Source: Varanus komodoensis (taxonomy: Eukaryota > Chordata > Lepidosauria > Squamata > Varanidae). From it: a stretch of DNA of 64,000 nt. The number at the start of each line of letters is the position of its first letter. Position 1 is the first letter of the stretch. The stretch spans positions 52,865,486 to 52,929,485 of the forward strand of contig NW_025335568.1 of NCBI RefSeq assembly GCF_004798865.1, given 5' to 3'. A program made the position numbers and the translations under genes. Shown here in pieces: positions 23,701 to 35,670 of this stretch. Below the pieces are notes generated by a model that had not been told where the DNA came from, did not search any database, and saw only the letters and a list, made by a program, of their open reading frames with translations.

Positions 23701-23810
23701 TCTGTTTATTTTTAAAAATCTTGAGTCTCCCTGGGGTTATTCCTTGCTTTTTTGAACATCTTGATTCAGTTCCTTGGCAATTGGTGCTTAATAAAAACTT
23801 AATCATAAAA
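20773..23810. other. Non-coding, no recognised gene
   Basis: About 3 kb without a recognisable exon or clear repeat. A poly(C) run of 14 or so lies at 21162-21176, and short (CA)n at 21000. Open frames of 107-110 codons (21100-21423 minus, 21627-21959 plus) show no domain and are probably chance. Confidence 0.4.
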
Positions 23811-24000
23811 GCACAGTGTCATAGAAGAGTAAAGTTGGAAGAGGCCAGAAGACCTTTGGGTCTCTGAGCCTCTGCTCAGTGCAGGACTCCAAGTTAAGCC
23901 ATCCCTCCGCAATGGCTGTCCAGTTGCATCTTGCATTCCTCCAGTGTGGGAGAACCCACAATCTCCCTAGGTAATAGGTTACATTCTCGTACTCCTCTAG
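23811..24000 (-). mobile_element. CR1 LINE 3' fragment
   Basis: Minus-strand CR1 3' region: gtcatagaagagtaaagttg, tgcaggactccaagttaagc, atggctgtccagttgcatct, tccagtgtgggagaacccac and aatctccctaggtaatag. Confidence 0.8.
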
Positions 24001-26420
24001 AAGGTTTTCCTTAATATTAATCCACTTAAGTTCATCCACAGGTTTTACTTCCACCACATTCTCTTTCCCAAATGGAAACCCATTTGTTGGAATTTTTCTC
24101 CCTTTCCATAATGAACTTGGCAAGCAGATCTCCCTTTGTGGAAATATACTGTTTGCTAAAGCCCGAGAGTGACTTCAGATATGATGCTTTGCAGGCACCT
24201 TCCTACCACTCACTGATGCTTCTTGTTCCTGCAGATAGTCCCTTGTCTGAAATGCAAGATTCAGAAGCCCTCTTGGAACTCGCAGAGCTAAAAAAGAGGG
24301 AAAGTCTCACCAAAAGACAAGACAAAAGAACACAGATGTGCATAACATTTGCATCTTCTAATTTACATGTACAGTTGCACATTTTGAAAGAAGCCTTTTA
24401 CTTCATATAAGAATACAGTACATTTCAACGTGGTGAAGAAGACCTAACACGTAACCTTAGTACTGTCTCAGTCTGCTGTCTAGGTGCTGTTGGTGGGCAA
24501 CTTTAAGGGCCAAAATTTCCTTTTTATGGTTCTGTATCTTTAAATCAAATTGTGGTTAGACATCCTTCAATAGCAGACATGCAGAGGACTAATCTCTCTA
24601 AGAGCTAAGAAAATAATGCTATTTAGAAAACAATGCAGGGAAAAGTCTGTATAAGCTCTACCACCCTTCACACATCAATTGCATGATGGTTAAGGGGTCT
24701 CTTTGCATTCCCTTTGCCCCTGGCCTTACTCCTCCCATCACACAGTTTCTTTGTCCTCATTGCTGATGCCCTCATGAAGAAGATGGACATCTACAAAGAG
24801 GAGTGGTGCACATTATACAACCCCCATGGGCCACATGTACCTGAACCCCTCCAAATAGTGTCCATAGTTGCTATGGAGCACCCTAGAGGCAAACCATTTA
24901 CCTTTCTGCAGCTCTGCAGCTGCTATGGAGCACTAAAAAGGTTAAATTTAGCTTGGAAACAAGATAAATGTAGTCATTACAGCGCTCTGCAGCGCTATGG
25001 AATGGTTTGCCTCTGAATGCAGCCCCTTTGGGGTGGTACCTCATGAACTTCATGATGTTCGGCAGGCTGCAACCCATGGCAGAGATCTGAGGGGCAAAAG
25101 TGGCCCCAGACCCCTGGAAGTTGCCTGCCCTTGGAAAAGGAGGAGTCTGCACATCTGCATATAAGTAGCCCTTCTGACAAACAAACAGTCAAACAAACTG
25201 ACCAACCAAAGGTCTACGGGGTTATTTAATTTAAAAAGTTATGGAAAACCATTCAACCTAGCTCTGGCCAGTGAGTGAATGAGAAATGGGGACTCTTTTA
25301 CTTTTTATGCAGTTGTAGTGAGTTCTGAGACCGGAAAGCTCGTAATAAGACACAGCAGGAACAGAAAAGTTAGTGTAAGAACTGCTGCAGGTGCATGTGG
25401 AACATTGCTCTCCAATCCTGACATTCAACCTAGAAAGTAGGCGTTTTGCTTTTGCCCTGTTCACCCATTGCTTAACACTGTGATGGGGTGCACACTGTGC
25501 ACTGGGTGGGATCCAGATTTATACTAGATCAACTGTGCTAATGAAAGTAAACTTTCCTATCGGCCCATTCCCATGTAGTCCCGCCGAGCTCCCTGAAGAA
25601 GCTACACAAGGAATCCAGAAATCCTGCTGAACTGGGTGAATTGGTGTATGGGAAGAGATGGGGGATCGCAAAAATCAGGCAAAGGGGACTTTTATGAATG
25701 GAGCCCTTCACCTCTTGGAAAGTCCCTTCTTGAAGAAGGCAGAGCATGCATCCAACCTTTTACAAATAAGTGGTAGGAAGGACTTGGAATAGAGAAAGGA
25801 ACTAGATCAACAGCAGCTCAGTCCCTTTAGAACTTAGTATTGTCTCTTGGAAAGCCCAGTAAATCTGAATGATGGCTCAGACAAGAAAATCCACTACATG
25901 AACCAGTGGTGCTCTTAAGTCCCTGCCACAAGAGTGAAAACCATGCAGAAATACTGGCTTGAGGTTTCGTTGGCAAGATAAAGTTGTCTCACAGAATTGT
26001 TTTCTTCAGTAAGGGAAAAAAGTGCTTTCAATAAGATGTAAACAATGGGAAGTCAAACAATTGCCAATGTTTTCCTTTAAATCAAGTAGTGGTGTGGTTG
26101 GGAGAGGGCAGGCCAGCCATGTTCCTATTGGCATGTATCTATATATGACAAGCTCTTTTACTGGGACACCTGGGACTTACTCAAACTAGGAAAAAATGAA
26201 ATCACACTAAAATAATTTTTCCAACATTCCAGTACTGTAACTTTGTCCAGCTGTTGCTTGAATTGTGGATTGCCCATTTCCTTTCATGTAAGATGTGGGG
26301 TCAGCAAGAGATGGGCTTGAGGCCAAATCCAGTGGATGGGCTTGAGGCCACAAATACTTGTAGACATACAGATTACCCTTTAGCTGCCATTTGAGAATGG
26401 CATGCAGAACAGTCAGGAAT
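24001..26420. other. Non-coding, no recognised gene
   Basis: No exon is recognised. A loose inverted repeat joins gaggcaaaccatt (24888-24900) with aatggtttgcctc (25002-25014), with tgcagctctgcagc-like sequence inside both arms. A 100-codon open frame at 24714-25016 crosses it and shows no domain. Confidence 0.35.
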
Positions 26421-26475
26421 GGAAGGAAGGAAGGAAGGAAGGAAGGAAGGAAGGAAGGAAGGAAGGAAGGAAGGA

Positions 26476-26526
<51 letters not shown>
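26421..26526. repeat. Composite (GGAA)n-(GA)n microsatellite
   Basis: GGAA repeats at 26421-26478 pass directly into GA repeats at 26479-26526. The apparent proteins here (KEGRKEGR, ERERER) are translations of the microsatellite. Confidence 0.98.
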
Positions 26527-26533
<7 letters not shown>

Positions 26534-26944
26534 ATATCGTGCTGCACTTCTCCCTCCTTTCCATTTCTCTTCTGTATATGCTTATCTTCCATTTGCCTCT
26601 CCCCACTGAAGGATGAAAAAGCAGTTTACAGGCCTACCGGCTTGGGTTGGGGCCCACCAGAGGTAGCATGAAGTTTAAAATCTTATTTCTTAAAGCAAAG
26701 GTTTTTAAGTGTTAAAGTGCTAGGGCTGTAATAAGAGATGCTTGGAACAATTTTATTTAAACAGCATCTGAGTAACAGGATGTCATAGATTTTACTCTAC
26801 CCCACTCTTCTTCGCACTGCTTAATGCTGTGAAATATTCTTACTAGTCAAGAAGCAAGAAGTTCTTCAGATGATTTGTGGGGAGGAAAGGCGTTTGGCAG
26901 TGGCTGTGTGTGTATCCTTGTCAAGGACAGGCACAGTTGGGTAC

Positions 26945-27215
26945 CTGCCCGGGCCCTTCTTCCCCACAGAGATCCCCTGACAAGAGTCTCTTGGACTTGC
27001 TCCCTCTCTTCACTATGGCAGCCTGTTTATCCATTTGCTTCTTCCTCTGGCCAGGACAATGGCAGTAGTGGGAAGGAGGAGCGGTAGGTGCACCGGCTCT
27101 CTGCTTTTTAAGCAGGCAAGTGGTGGCAAGGACAAGAAAGTGGATGAGGAAGAAGAGCAGCTGCAAAAACAATGGTGAGAAGGTCATCCTACTGAGTGGG
27201 AGGGTCATTGAGGAT
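26945..27215. repeat. GC-rich dispersed repeat, copy B (class unknown)
   Basis: Resembles 6596-6870 in order: cactatggcagcctgtttat, tgcttcttcctctggcc, gtgcaccggctctctgc, gcaggcaagtggtggca, then a GGA/GAA-rich run and gagaaggtcatcctact. Similarity is partial and interrupted. Confidence 0.45.
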
Positions 27216-28053
27216 ACCTTTCACCATGACCATCATAATGTGACCCCATCATTGATTCTTGTAGCCAAAATAGCATTGGTTTTATTTTTGTATGTATACA
27301 CACTATAAAAATAGAGATAAACATCTTAAGTTCCTTCTATTTTAGGAACTTAAAGCAGGGAGCTAGAATAGTTAAACTTTGTTGCTGTTTCAACCATTCT
27401 TTCAAGTTGTTATGATGTGTCGAAAACCAACTAACTATGGCTGAGTATACAGAAGAGAAAAAAGGCCCCCATTGAAGAGTCCAGAAAGTTCTTTCCATTC
27501 ATTTGATAAATATATTCTTTTCTTTCTTTTTTTTTTGAGTTTCATGAATTACAGGGTAAAAGGCAACACTTTCCAGATCTACATAATTTCACTGAAACAT
27601 ATAAGAGACAAATACCAGAAGTCAAAGCTAACATATTCTTCTCAGGGGTCTAGTAAAAATAAAATATTAAATAAAATCATTCTTTATTTGGAAAAGGTTC
27701 AGGATAATTTTTATAATTGCATAGATGATTCATGCTTGATAGGTGAGCCAGCTAATATATAAAGGTCAGCTTTTTTCCTTCCTTCTATCCACATGAGGGG
27801 GAAGACATTACTCTTTTCAGTTGTCTATTCAGGTGTGCTAACACTATTTTGAGGTAAACTTGGCAGCTTGTGGGAACAGGAAGTGCAGTGGTGTGTCATG
27901 AGGGGGGTGGATCCTGATTGGCTCAGGCTCTCTTTGTCAGGGAGATGCTTTTCATGTCTACTTCAGTATGGTGGTCATTACAGCTGTTCCCCATGCTTGG
28001 ATTGATGGGGTGGCTATTCCATGTAGGTCTGCAGATGTGTGAGATATACTGAT
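27216..28053. other. Non-coding, no recognised gene or repeat
   Basis: AT-rich. An open frame at 27472-27762 is lysine/isoleucine-rich with no domain. Confidence 0.35.
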
Positions 28054-28330
28054 GGGGTTCAGACAACATGAGGCAACATAAGACAAAACTCAGAACTGAA
28101 TATGGGTTGAGTGTCAGTTGTTGAACTGTGGTTTGTTGTTCATTGTGAACACATCATGGTTCACAACCCAACAACACACCATGGATTCTCTTCAAAGCTT
28201 GTTTGTGCCTGTAGGGGGGGCTCAGACATCACATTAAGCCATGTTTCAATAACAAACCTCAGTTCAACTGCAGTCTGCACTCAATGCATGCTCAACACTT
28301 GAGTGTGGTTCTCATGTTGTCTGAACTCAG
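28054..28330. mobile_element. MITE family D, copy 2 (best ends)
   Basis: A 277 bp element with clear terminal inverted repeats: the left end is gggttcagacaacatgag, and the right end in reverse complement is tgagttcagacaacatgaga. Inside are gttgttgaactgtggtttg and cacaacccaacaacacacc motifs. No open frame. The flanking duplication could not be determined by eye. Confidence 0.7.
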
Positions 28331-30477
28331 TTGTCTGAACTCTCAGATTACTTGCTATTCTTGTTCTTGACAACTCAACATACCTCTGTTTTGGTTATGG
28401 TTATATCTACCTACTATCAATCAAGCAATCAATCAACCGACCAACTAATAATAGCAACATAGATTCTTATGACACATTAATGAACAGCATATTTATTGTG
28501 GCATAACCTTTTATGGACTTGATGCTACTTCATTACCAGTACCCCCCTAACCATTGTCCTCTTGTCCCATCACCTGTTTATCACAGCTGAAATAGTTCAA
28601 GGCATCTTTCTTATTTATTTTCTGCACATACAAGACCTAGCATTACGTTTTAGGGCCAAATGATAAATTGCATGTAAATGCATGTAGTAGTAACTTGATG
28701 AGCTTAGCTGGAAATGCTGCTTTGGGAGGAGACAATTGAGAACAGAGAAATAGCATAACAGAGGGATGCTTATGCCCTTCCCAGCTCCTGTTCTTATCCT
28801 CTGTATCATCTCCAGTGATTTCTTACCCAAAGCGGTTTCAAACACACATTTTTTTAAAAAGTACAATGCAGTTGAGCATATTAAGTCATGTGCTGCTGTG
28901 TGTGTGTATGTATGTTGTTTCAAGGCCAGGGGATTAAGCACCCATTCCTTATCAACTTCTTCTCTGTAGCTTCTCCCCCCCTTTTCTGGTTGCCTTTTCC
29001 AGATCAAAATGTCCCACAGGGTTACCATTACAGGCATTTATCCATAATGTGTTCCAGCCTCATTCTTGTGTGTCAAAATGTGATTGTGACTACACAGTTC
29101 AACTAACAAAAAAATTATGATTTAGCCTAATCAGGCTAGTTATTAAAATTAAATTCCAAACCAAGCTGAGTTTTCATTTTTTGCTTCCTCTTTTTCTTTT
29201 CTTTCTTCTTTTGTCTAGAAGGAACGATTTTGCCCTTTTTAAAATTCAAAACTTTTGCTCTGTTTTCTTTGAGTCCCTGAAGCTGAACTGGGACGTGATA
29301 GGTCTGGAAACATACAGCTCTGACAGGCTAAATATACAACCAGGTTTTTAAATCCACCTTGGTAACGAGTCTTGAGCACTCTATACCCCCTACACCTCAG
29401 TTTTCATGTTTCCAGCAATTCAAAATATTCATTTTAAACTACTATCACGGTAACAACAGTAACAGAACAGTGGGGCTATTTTTTGTCTATTTATCATAGC
29501 ATTTCTTTGCTGTGTGGAAACCCCATGCCTAAGGAATGAAAGATGGAGATATGTCACAGTAGCAGAGAAACTCTGTATGAGTGTGCGCGCGCATGTGTGC
29601 ATGCGCGTGCATGTGTGAGCACGCACCAGAAAGCTGCACTAATCTTTGAAGGTTGTTAAAACCCCTAGAGGGAGGGCCTTATAATAAGTAGCACAGTATA
29701 TATACTGGGGTCTTGGTGCTCTTTTCTGCCCTGCCTTTGCCTTCCCTTTTACATGAAGATTAAAGCCAGCGGTTGCAACCTCTCCTCCTTTCCCCCTGTG
29801 GCTGATATAAATTCTACATCAAAAAGGGCAAAGGAAAGGAAGGTATGAGCTGTCAGCATAAAATGCAGGAGATGGTTGACAGCTACAGAAAGCACAGAAC
29901 TCAAGTCTCATTAATCCAGAGGGCTCACTGGAAAAAAATTAAAAATAAAGCACAAGCATGGTATGGGATGCCTCATTCCCTCTTGGCCTGAACACTTTTA
30001 TGAGTGGCAATATAAAAACAGCATTAATAAGCGCATGGGCAAAAGTTCCCCAGCAAAATAGCTTACAGATTGTTACAATGGGGCGAGTGGCGGGGGAAAA
30101 GCATGCACAGTTCAGTAATAGTTATGGAAACCCACTCTGTTGGATGCCTGATGTATCTGGGAAGCCCAGTAAATGGCTCTATGGATTAAAAGGTTAACCT
30201 GCTTTCTATTAGAGGAAACTCTGAATCCCAATCGTGTCCTCCCAGTTCTTTTCCTTTTAACTTTCTCATGAATTCTTCCTTCTGCTTAGTAATTTTGCAA
30301 ATGCACCAAACCTCCCTCCAGAGATTTCTCTGGAAAAAGTAAGTGCTAAATGCACAGAAAATTTTTCATGCATGAATCTCTAAGGGGAGTACTTTGATGG
30401 GGAAGGCACCCAAAGTACACTTCACTTATAATACTATAAATGTTAGGCTGTTGACCTTGTAGTGCCATGTCAATAAT
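28331..30477. other. Non-coding with a possible conserved block
   Basis: No gene is seen. A mixed GT/GC microsatellite lies at 29580-29625. 29757-30200 is repeat-free and complex, with stretches such as tctcattaatccagagggct and gcattaataagcgcatgggc. Of all blocks in this window its texture is among the most suggestive of a conserved element, but that is unproven. Confidence 0.35.
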
Positions 30478-30565
30478 ATAGAAACATAGTAACTGAGTGA
30501 GTCAGAAGGGGTGTCCCGGGCCATCTAGTCTGACCCCTAGCTCCAGCTGGCTCCACTCAGGACAT
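30478..30565 (-). mobile_element. CR1 LINE 3' fragment
   Basis: Minus-strand CR1 tail: tatagaaacatagtaactga, gtcccgggccatctagtctg, acccctagctccagc. Same subfamily as 7737-8004. Confidence 0.8.
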
Positions 30566-32816
30566 GCAATATGTAGCCTACAGATCCAGGGAGATCTTAC
30601 AGATCTCCTGATCTTCTTACTAGATCAGGGAGAATGCTTACAATGGCCCATATGTGGCATGTGGGGGCTCATTTGAACATACAGTGTTAAAACAAGATGC
30701 CTCTATAATCTCATCTCACTTAGCACTCTATTGCACTAGATTAGTTAAAATTGCTACTGAACTGTACAATAAAAGATGGGGATGTGCATTCCTCTCTGAA
30801 AAAACAAAACAAACTGGTGCCATGGTTTTCATCTAGTCCCTAATCCTTTCTCATTTTTCCCATGCAGCTGCATTGTTTGCCAACAAAGTATGACTGAACC
30901 TTCCCTCCAGCAGCTAGAATTCTTGTGAACATTCCATGACATCCCATTCAGCAGCTACGTAGGGAGGTTCATATTCCCTAGGTAATACCCAGCTTTTAAC
31001 CTGTTACACGTATTCATATCTGTTACCCAGGCTGCCTCGATATCCCAGACTATAACCCCCTGTGTTCTTTCTAGGACTTCTCAAGGAGTCCAGTAGAATG
31101 AACAGAACAGAAGATCCTCAGTGTGGGATTCTCCTGGGTAATTATATGTAAACTTTGCTAATGAGATACTAGTTATAATGAAGACCAAAAATCTAATCAT
31201 CATCCTTTCTGTGCAAAGAAACAAATCCAACACAACATTGTCAAGATAGAAAATGTTAGTAGTTACATGCTACTGTGTAGATTTGAAGTTCAGAGTTCCA
31301 TCTGGCAAGCAGATCTGCAGGAAGGAACAGTTTAATGATCTTTCCAGAGTTCTTTCAAGGAGAATGAAGTGGCTTGCAGCTTCTTTTGAACATGTTTAAC
31401 TTCACGTTTACTATTATGTTTCAGATCATTCAGTGATTACTTTCTCACATTATGTGATCCAGTAACATTGTGCAGTAGACAGGAGCAGAACTTGCTGGAA
31501 GCACACTGGTCCTTAGCCAGGAAACGAAGGAGAGCAGAATTAATGGAAACGGACCACTACAGAAACCTTATGATGCCTACTTCTATTGCATGGTATGGAT
31601 GATGGTGGGGATTTCCCCCCCAGTACTATGGAGAAACTGCTCCCTCTCTGTGCAGCAACTACTCCCCCCACCAACAACCTATGGTGCACCCAGTCAAACT
31701 GGACTCACTGCATGTTGTCCCCCAGTTACCCTGTAGTCCTCCCAAGGTATCCCAGGGGGCTCCATGGCAGGACTGACTTGTTACCTCTCTGCTACAACTG
31801 TGAACCCTTTTCCCTTTACCTCCTTTTCCTCCAGAGATTGTGAACAGCAATCTCCAAATTAACAGCCAGTGGCAGCCCCTTCTATGTGCCCAAGAGACAC
31901 ATTGGAGGGGCAGTCACTTGCTCAACACTGATTTTTTTCTTTTTGAGCTCTACATAATTCAGCCCCAAACATGCACTTTAAAAAATCTATTACGATTTGT
32001 TTACATGCTCAACTTGAAATGGGCAGCCTTACTGGGCAGTGATCCTCGTGAAGTACCTGTCATCCAGGTGGAGTGAGGTTGCAAATATGTTTATTTTTCA
32101 CATTACTTTTTTCTGATAACTATCAAAAGGTGAGCTGTTAAGCGAAAGCAAATCCATGAGTGAACATTGCTTGTGAAGGAAGGTTGCCCCTTCTTGGTGA
32201 GATCTACTTTATTTGGTTGTACCTGATTCTTTTTGGTGTCCTGCAGTTTTCCCATGTTTTTGTGAGACTCTAGGTGATCTCCAAGATGAAGCATGTCTGC
32301 ATATGTCCCTGTCAAACCATCAGCAGCCCTGTTAAGAAATCCCCTTTTAAAGGAACTGAAGTTTGGACAGCTAGCTGTCAAACCTCCATGATTCAGTAAA
32401 AGTGGGTGGGCTGCACTTATCCCTCTTCCTGAGCACCTAGAGTCTAGGGAATGAGTAGAAAAGTTGGGGAATTCAGAACTATTAGGGAACATAAAACACC
32501 CTTAGGAAAGTAGAAAATGACTTTTCTCTTGTGGAAAGTAGATCCTAGATCCAACCCATAAGAAAGATGAATGCATTTTTTTTAATATTGGAAATACTTT
32601 ATGGTCTAAGATGAACAATTAGATAAAAAAGTCTGTGCATAATTTTCATGATATCCACCACCACATATAAGCAAAAAAGACATCAAATAATAATCCTAAG
32701 AGAGCATCCATACGTTTATTTTATGTGACATTGCAACGCGATGTTGTCATTTACAAAGTTCACTCTCAAGAGCCACACAATCATTTCCAAAAAAAAAAAA
32801 AAAAGGCAAAAAAAAA
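30566..32816. other. Non-coding, no recognised gene
   Basis: Unique-looking. A poly(A) run lies at 32790-32805. A minus-strand open frame of 129 codons at 32103-32492 has no recognised domain; part of it (gtctgcatatgtccctgtca) resembles text near 34562, hinting at an old repeat. Confidence 0.35.
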
Positions 32817-32912
32817 TCTCACAATGTTTTCAGTTTATGGTTTTGTGTTGGGCCACATTCATAGCTATATTGGGCTGCATGTGGTCTGCGGGCCATGGAT
32901 TGGATACCCCTG
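32817..32912 (+). mobile_element. hAT transposon 3' end fragment
   Basis: gttgggccacattcatagct, gggctgcatgtggtctgcgg, gccatggattggatacccct ends with the reverse of a CAGGGGTNTCCAA hAT terminal repeat. The left end is not found. Confidence 0.6.
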
Positions 32913-33971
32913 GATTAAATAGTGGATAAAATACTGGAATAAATGATGCCAGTTTATTTGTTCTTAATTAGGATCTGTTAAACAGATGAAGTTTCAATGA
33001 TTTGTGTACATTTTATTTGATCATGTAATTTAACAGAGTGAATTATTTCCTATGTTCTGTAATAAAATCTTTTTAAAAAATACAATAGTTAAGGAGAACA
33101 TCATTGATGGTGGCAGGTGGACAGGTCCCTCTGCTTCCTTTGTAATTTGGTTCAGTTGAATCTGCCGAGTTTCATTCCTCTTGGTTTCCCTTCTTCAGTT
33201 CATTCCATCCTGTTTCTACATCAGTTTGTGACTTTAAAACAAAAATCCACATTAACATTAGTAAAGATGACTCCCTCCTGAAAGACAACTGTTTTCTCTT
33301 ATACATACTGCAAAGTGTACAGTTTCCTAGCCTGAAATATGTCTAACAATTGTCTATGTTTTGAAGTCAGATGGTAGGGTATTACAGTGATTATCGGATT
33401 TTAGAGAGAAAACCCTATTTTGTTTAAGAGAAGCAGATCTTGTACATGGGGGCAAGAAATAGGCACCTGTTAGTTATTTCCTCAATTGGAAAAAACCAAG
33501 AGTGAGTTGCTTTTGAAAAGTCCTCTTTTGGGCTCTATCATTCCTTTCAGGAAATGGGATTACTTTGAATTCGAAAATGGTGACTTGCAGCTTAAAAACT
33601 AGTGCAGCCTTCAAATGCCTGTGCTTATATGGGATTGGAATGGCTTGAAACCTACTAACTACTCATGTAATACTTTTGTCTGGGGTTACCAGTTCATACT
33701 CAGACAACATGTCACAGTAAGTAATGATACTAATAATAACTCTTTGTAATCCTATGGGACATTTCAAGTCTTCACAGTGATTCTTCACATAGACTGACTG
33801 GGTATTTCCTCTTCCTCCTTCTTCCTCAGCCATCCAGTGTGCCCTGGAGACTTTGTTTCAGAACCCAACTCATCTTTTTACCCCAGTACCTTCCCAGCTT
33901 TGATCACTATCCTTTTTCATCCCCTAGATTTCATTTTTTAATGTTTAAATGTATTAACATACACAATTTGG

Positions 33972-34015
<44 letters not shown>

Positions 34016-35509
34016 TCTTCACTGTTATGGATGTCTGATACCTGCAGTCTTGTCTGGCAAATTCCCTTTATGCTTCAGCTTTCAAAGGGAACAAGGAAAT
34101 AATGCACACAAAACTGACAAGACAAGTAAGCACATAAGTTAATTTGTGCACAGTTGTGAAGGCCCAAGGGAGAAATAATACTAGGGAAAAGGAGGGACCT
34201 GGTGTCATTGATGATGGGAGGAGGGGCAAAAAGAGCAAATGCACCAAAAGGGAGATAGTATCTTTTCCTTGCCAATGTGAGCCTCTCATTTTTAAACAGT
34301 GAATTGGCACTTCTTTGTGCCCTCCACCTTTTCAGTCCTTCCCCCAATCTCTAACTATTCCAGGAAAGGGATATATACTCTCTTTCCATCCTTCCCACAG
34401 TTTCCTTTTGAAGCATTTATTGCTAGGTTATTGCAGTTCCCTGACTCTTCTAAAAATAATGTCGAAATCTGGGCAAGTGTAATGTCCAGGGAGGGAAACT
34501 TTAAATGCAAGGGCAATTTGCACACCTTCAGTGACTACTCCATTAGATGCAGAATTCATGGCTGCATGTGTCCCTGTCAGCCCTTACTGTCAAACCTTAC
34601 CCTCTGATTAGCCCATTCAAAATTCCATTTTAAAAGGAAGTCTGAGTAGCTTATGCTTGTACACTGGCTGACAGATTATTGAGCTTTAAATGAGCAACTC
34701 CAACTGCATAGCTTATCCACATGGTAACTTAGTGTGACATGAGAACATGCCCATTATCTGTGTGAACTTTACCAGGGTTCAATAAGAATTTGATTTGATT
34801 TTTCTTTTTATAAGAACTGACCAAAATTTTGCAAATTTATTTATAAAGGACAGAAAGAAACAAGAAGTGAATTTAGTGAAAACAAGAACTGATAGATTTA
34901 ACCACCCAGCCTCAGGGCTTTCAGTGCATAGGTCTTAAAAGTCCAGCTTTGAATCTCTGTGTATTCAACCGCATTTGTGTTATGCATTAGAGCTGCCACA
35001 ACTTTTTTTCAGACAGGCTCCTTATCATTAACAGTTACATGACAGGCTGGTATATACAAGATGTTCCTCAGTGTGCTGGGAATTGCTATATCCCCTGAAT
35101 GTGGCTTGTGAAGATCCAATGTTGTTTCCAATTGTCTGACAATCCCTTCCTCTACAATCACAAATGTTAACTAATTTGCTAAATAAATATATAAACATTC
35201 TGGCTGAAAAACTGATTTTGACTGAGTGGAATTCCTGAAAACAGCAAGTGTGAATTTTGTTGGATGGCATGTTTTATGTTTACTGGAGGGATCCAGGAAT
35301 AGGTTCCAACTTGACCAAGTTCTGGCTGGCTTTGAGAACATATTTTTCTCAACTTAAATTTTCTAAATTGTAAGGATACATACACACACTTACAAACATT
35401 GAAATTCCAGAAATAATTTTATTTTTTTCCTTAAAATTGACATTACAGAACATCTATTTGATAGGGACTTTGTAGGGGAAAGGCTCGCTTAGAAATATAC
35501 ATGGGATTT
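32913..35509. other. Non-coding, no recognised gene
   Basis: Unique-looking AT-rich DNA with an (ATT)n microsatellite (separate entry). Open frames of 80-107 codons at 34068-34607 on both strands have no domain. Confidence 0.35.
33973..34013. repeat. (ATT)n microsatellite
   Basis: About 14 uninterrupted ATT units. Confidence 0.97.
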
Positions 35510-35670
35510 ACCTGACACAACAACCCTTTGTGAGAAACAAAGCATATGGGTTGTTGTGTCATATGAACCTGGACCACTGTCCACAGGGATTTTTGGGCAA
35601 ACTTAACATTCCATAGTTTCTTTTTGGAGTTGTTAGATGCACAATGGGTTGTTGTACTGTCTGAATCAGG
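35510..35670. mobile_element. MITE family D, copy 3 (partial)
   Basis: Contains gacacaacaaccctttgtg, then the inverse atgggttgttgtgtcat and caatgggttgttgtactgtc followed by tgaatcagg. Shorter than the other copies. Confidence 0.5.

Noticed and set aside
24225-24320. Possible exon after ttcttgttcctgcag at 24223-24237
   Set aside because: Good acceptor but no consensus donor in the following 200 bases; the peptide is not recognised.
26391-26671. Arg/Glu/Lys-rich open frames
   Set aside because: They are translations of the (GGAA)n and (GA)n microsatellite.
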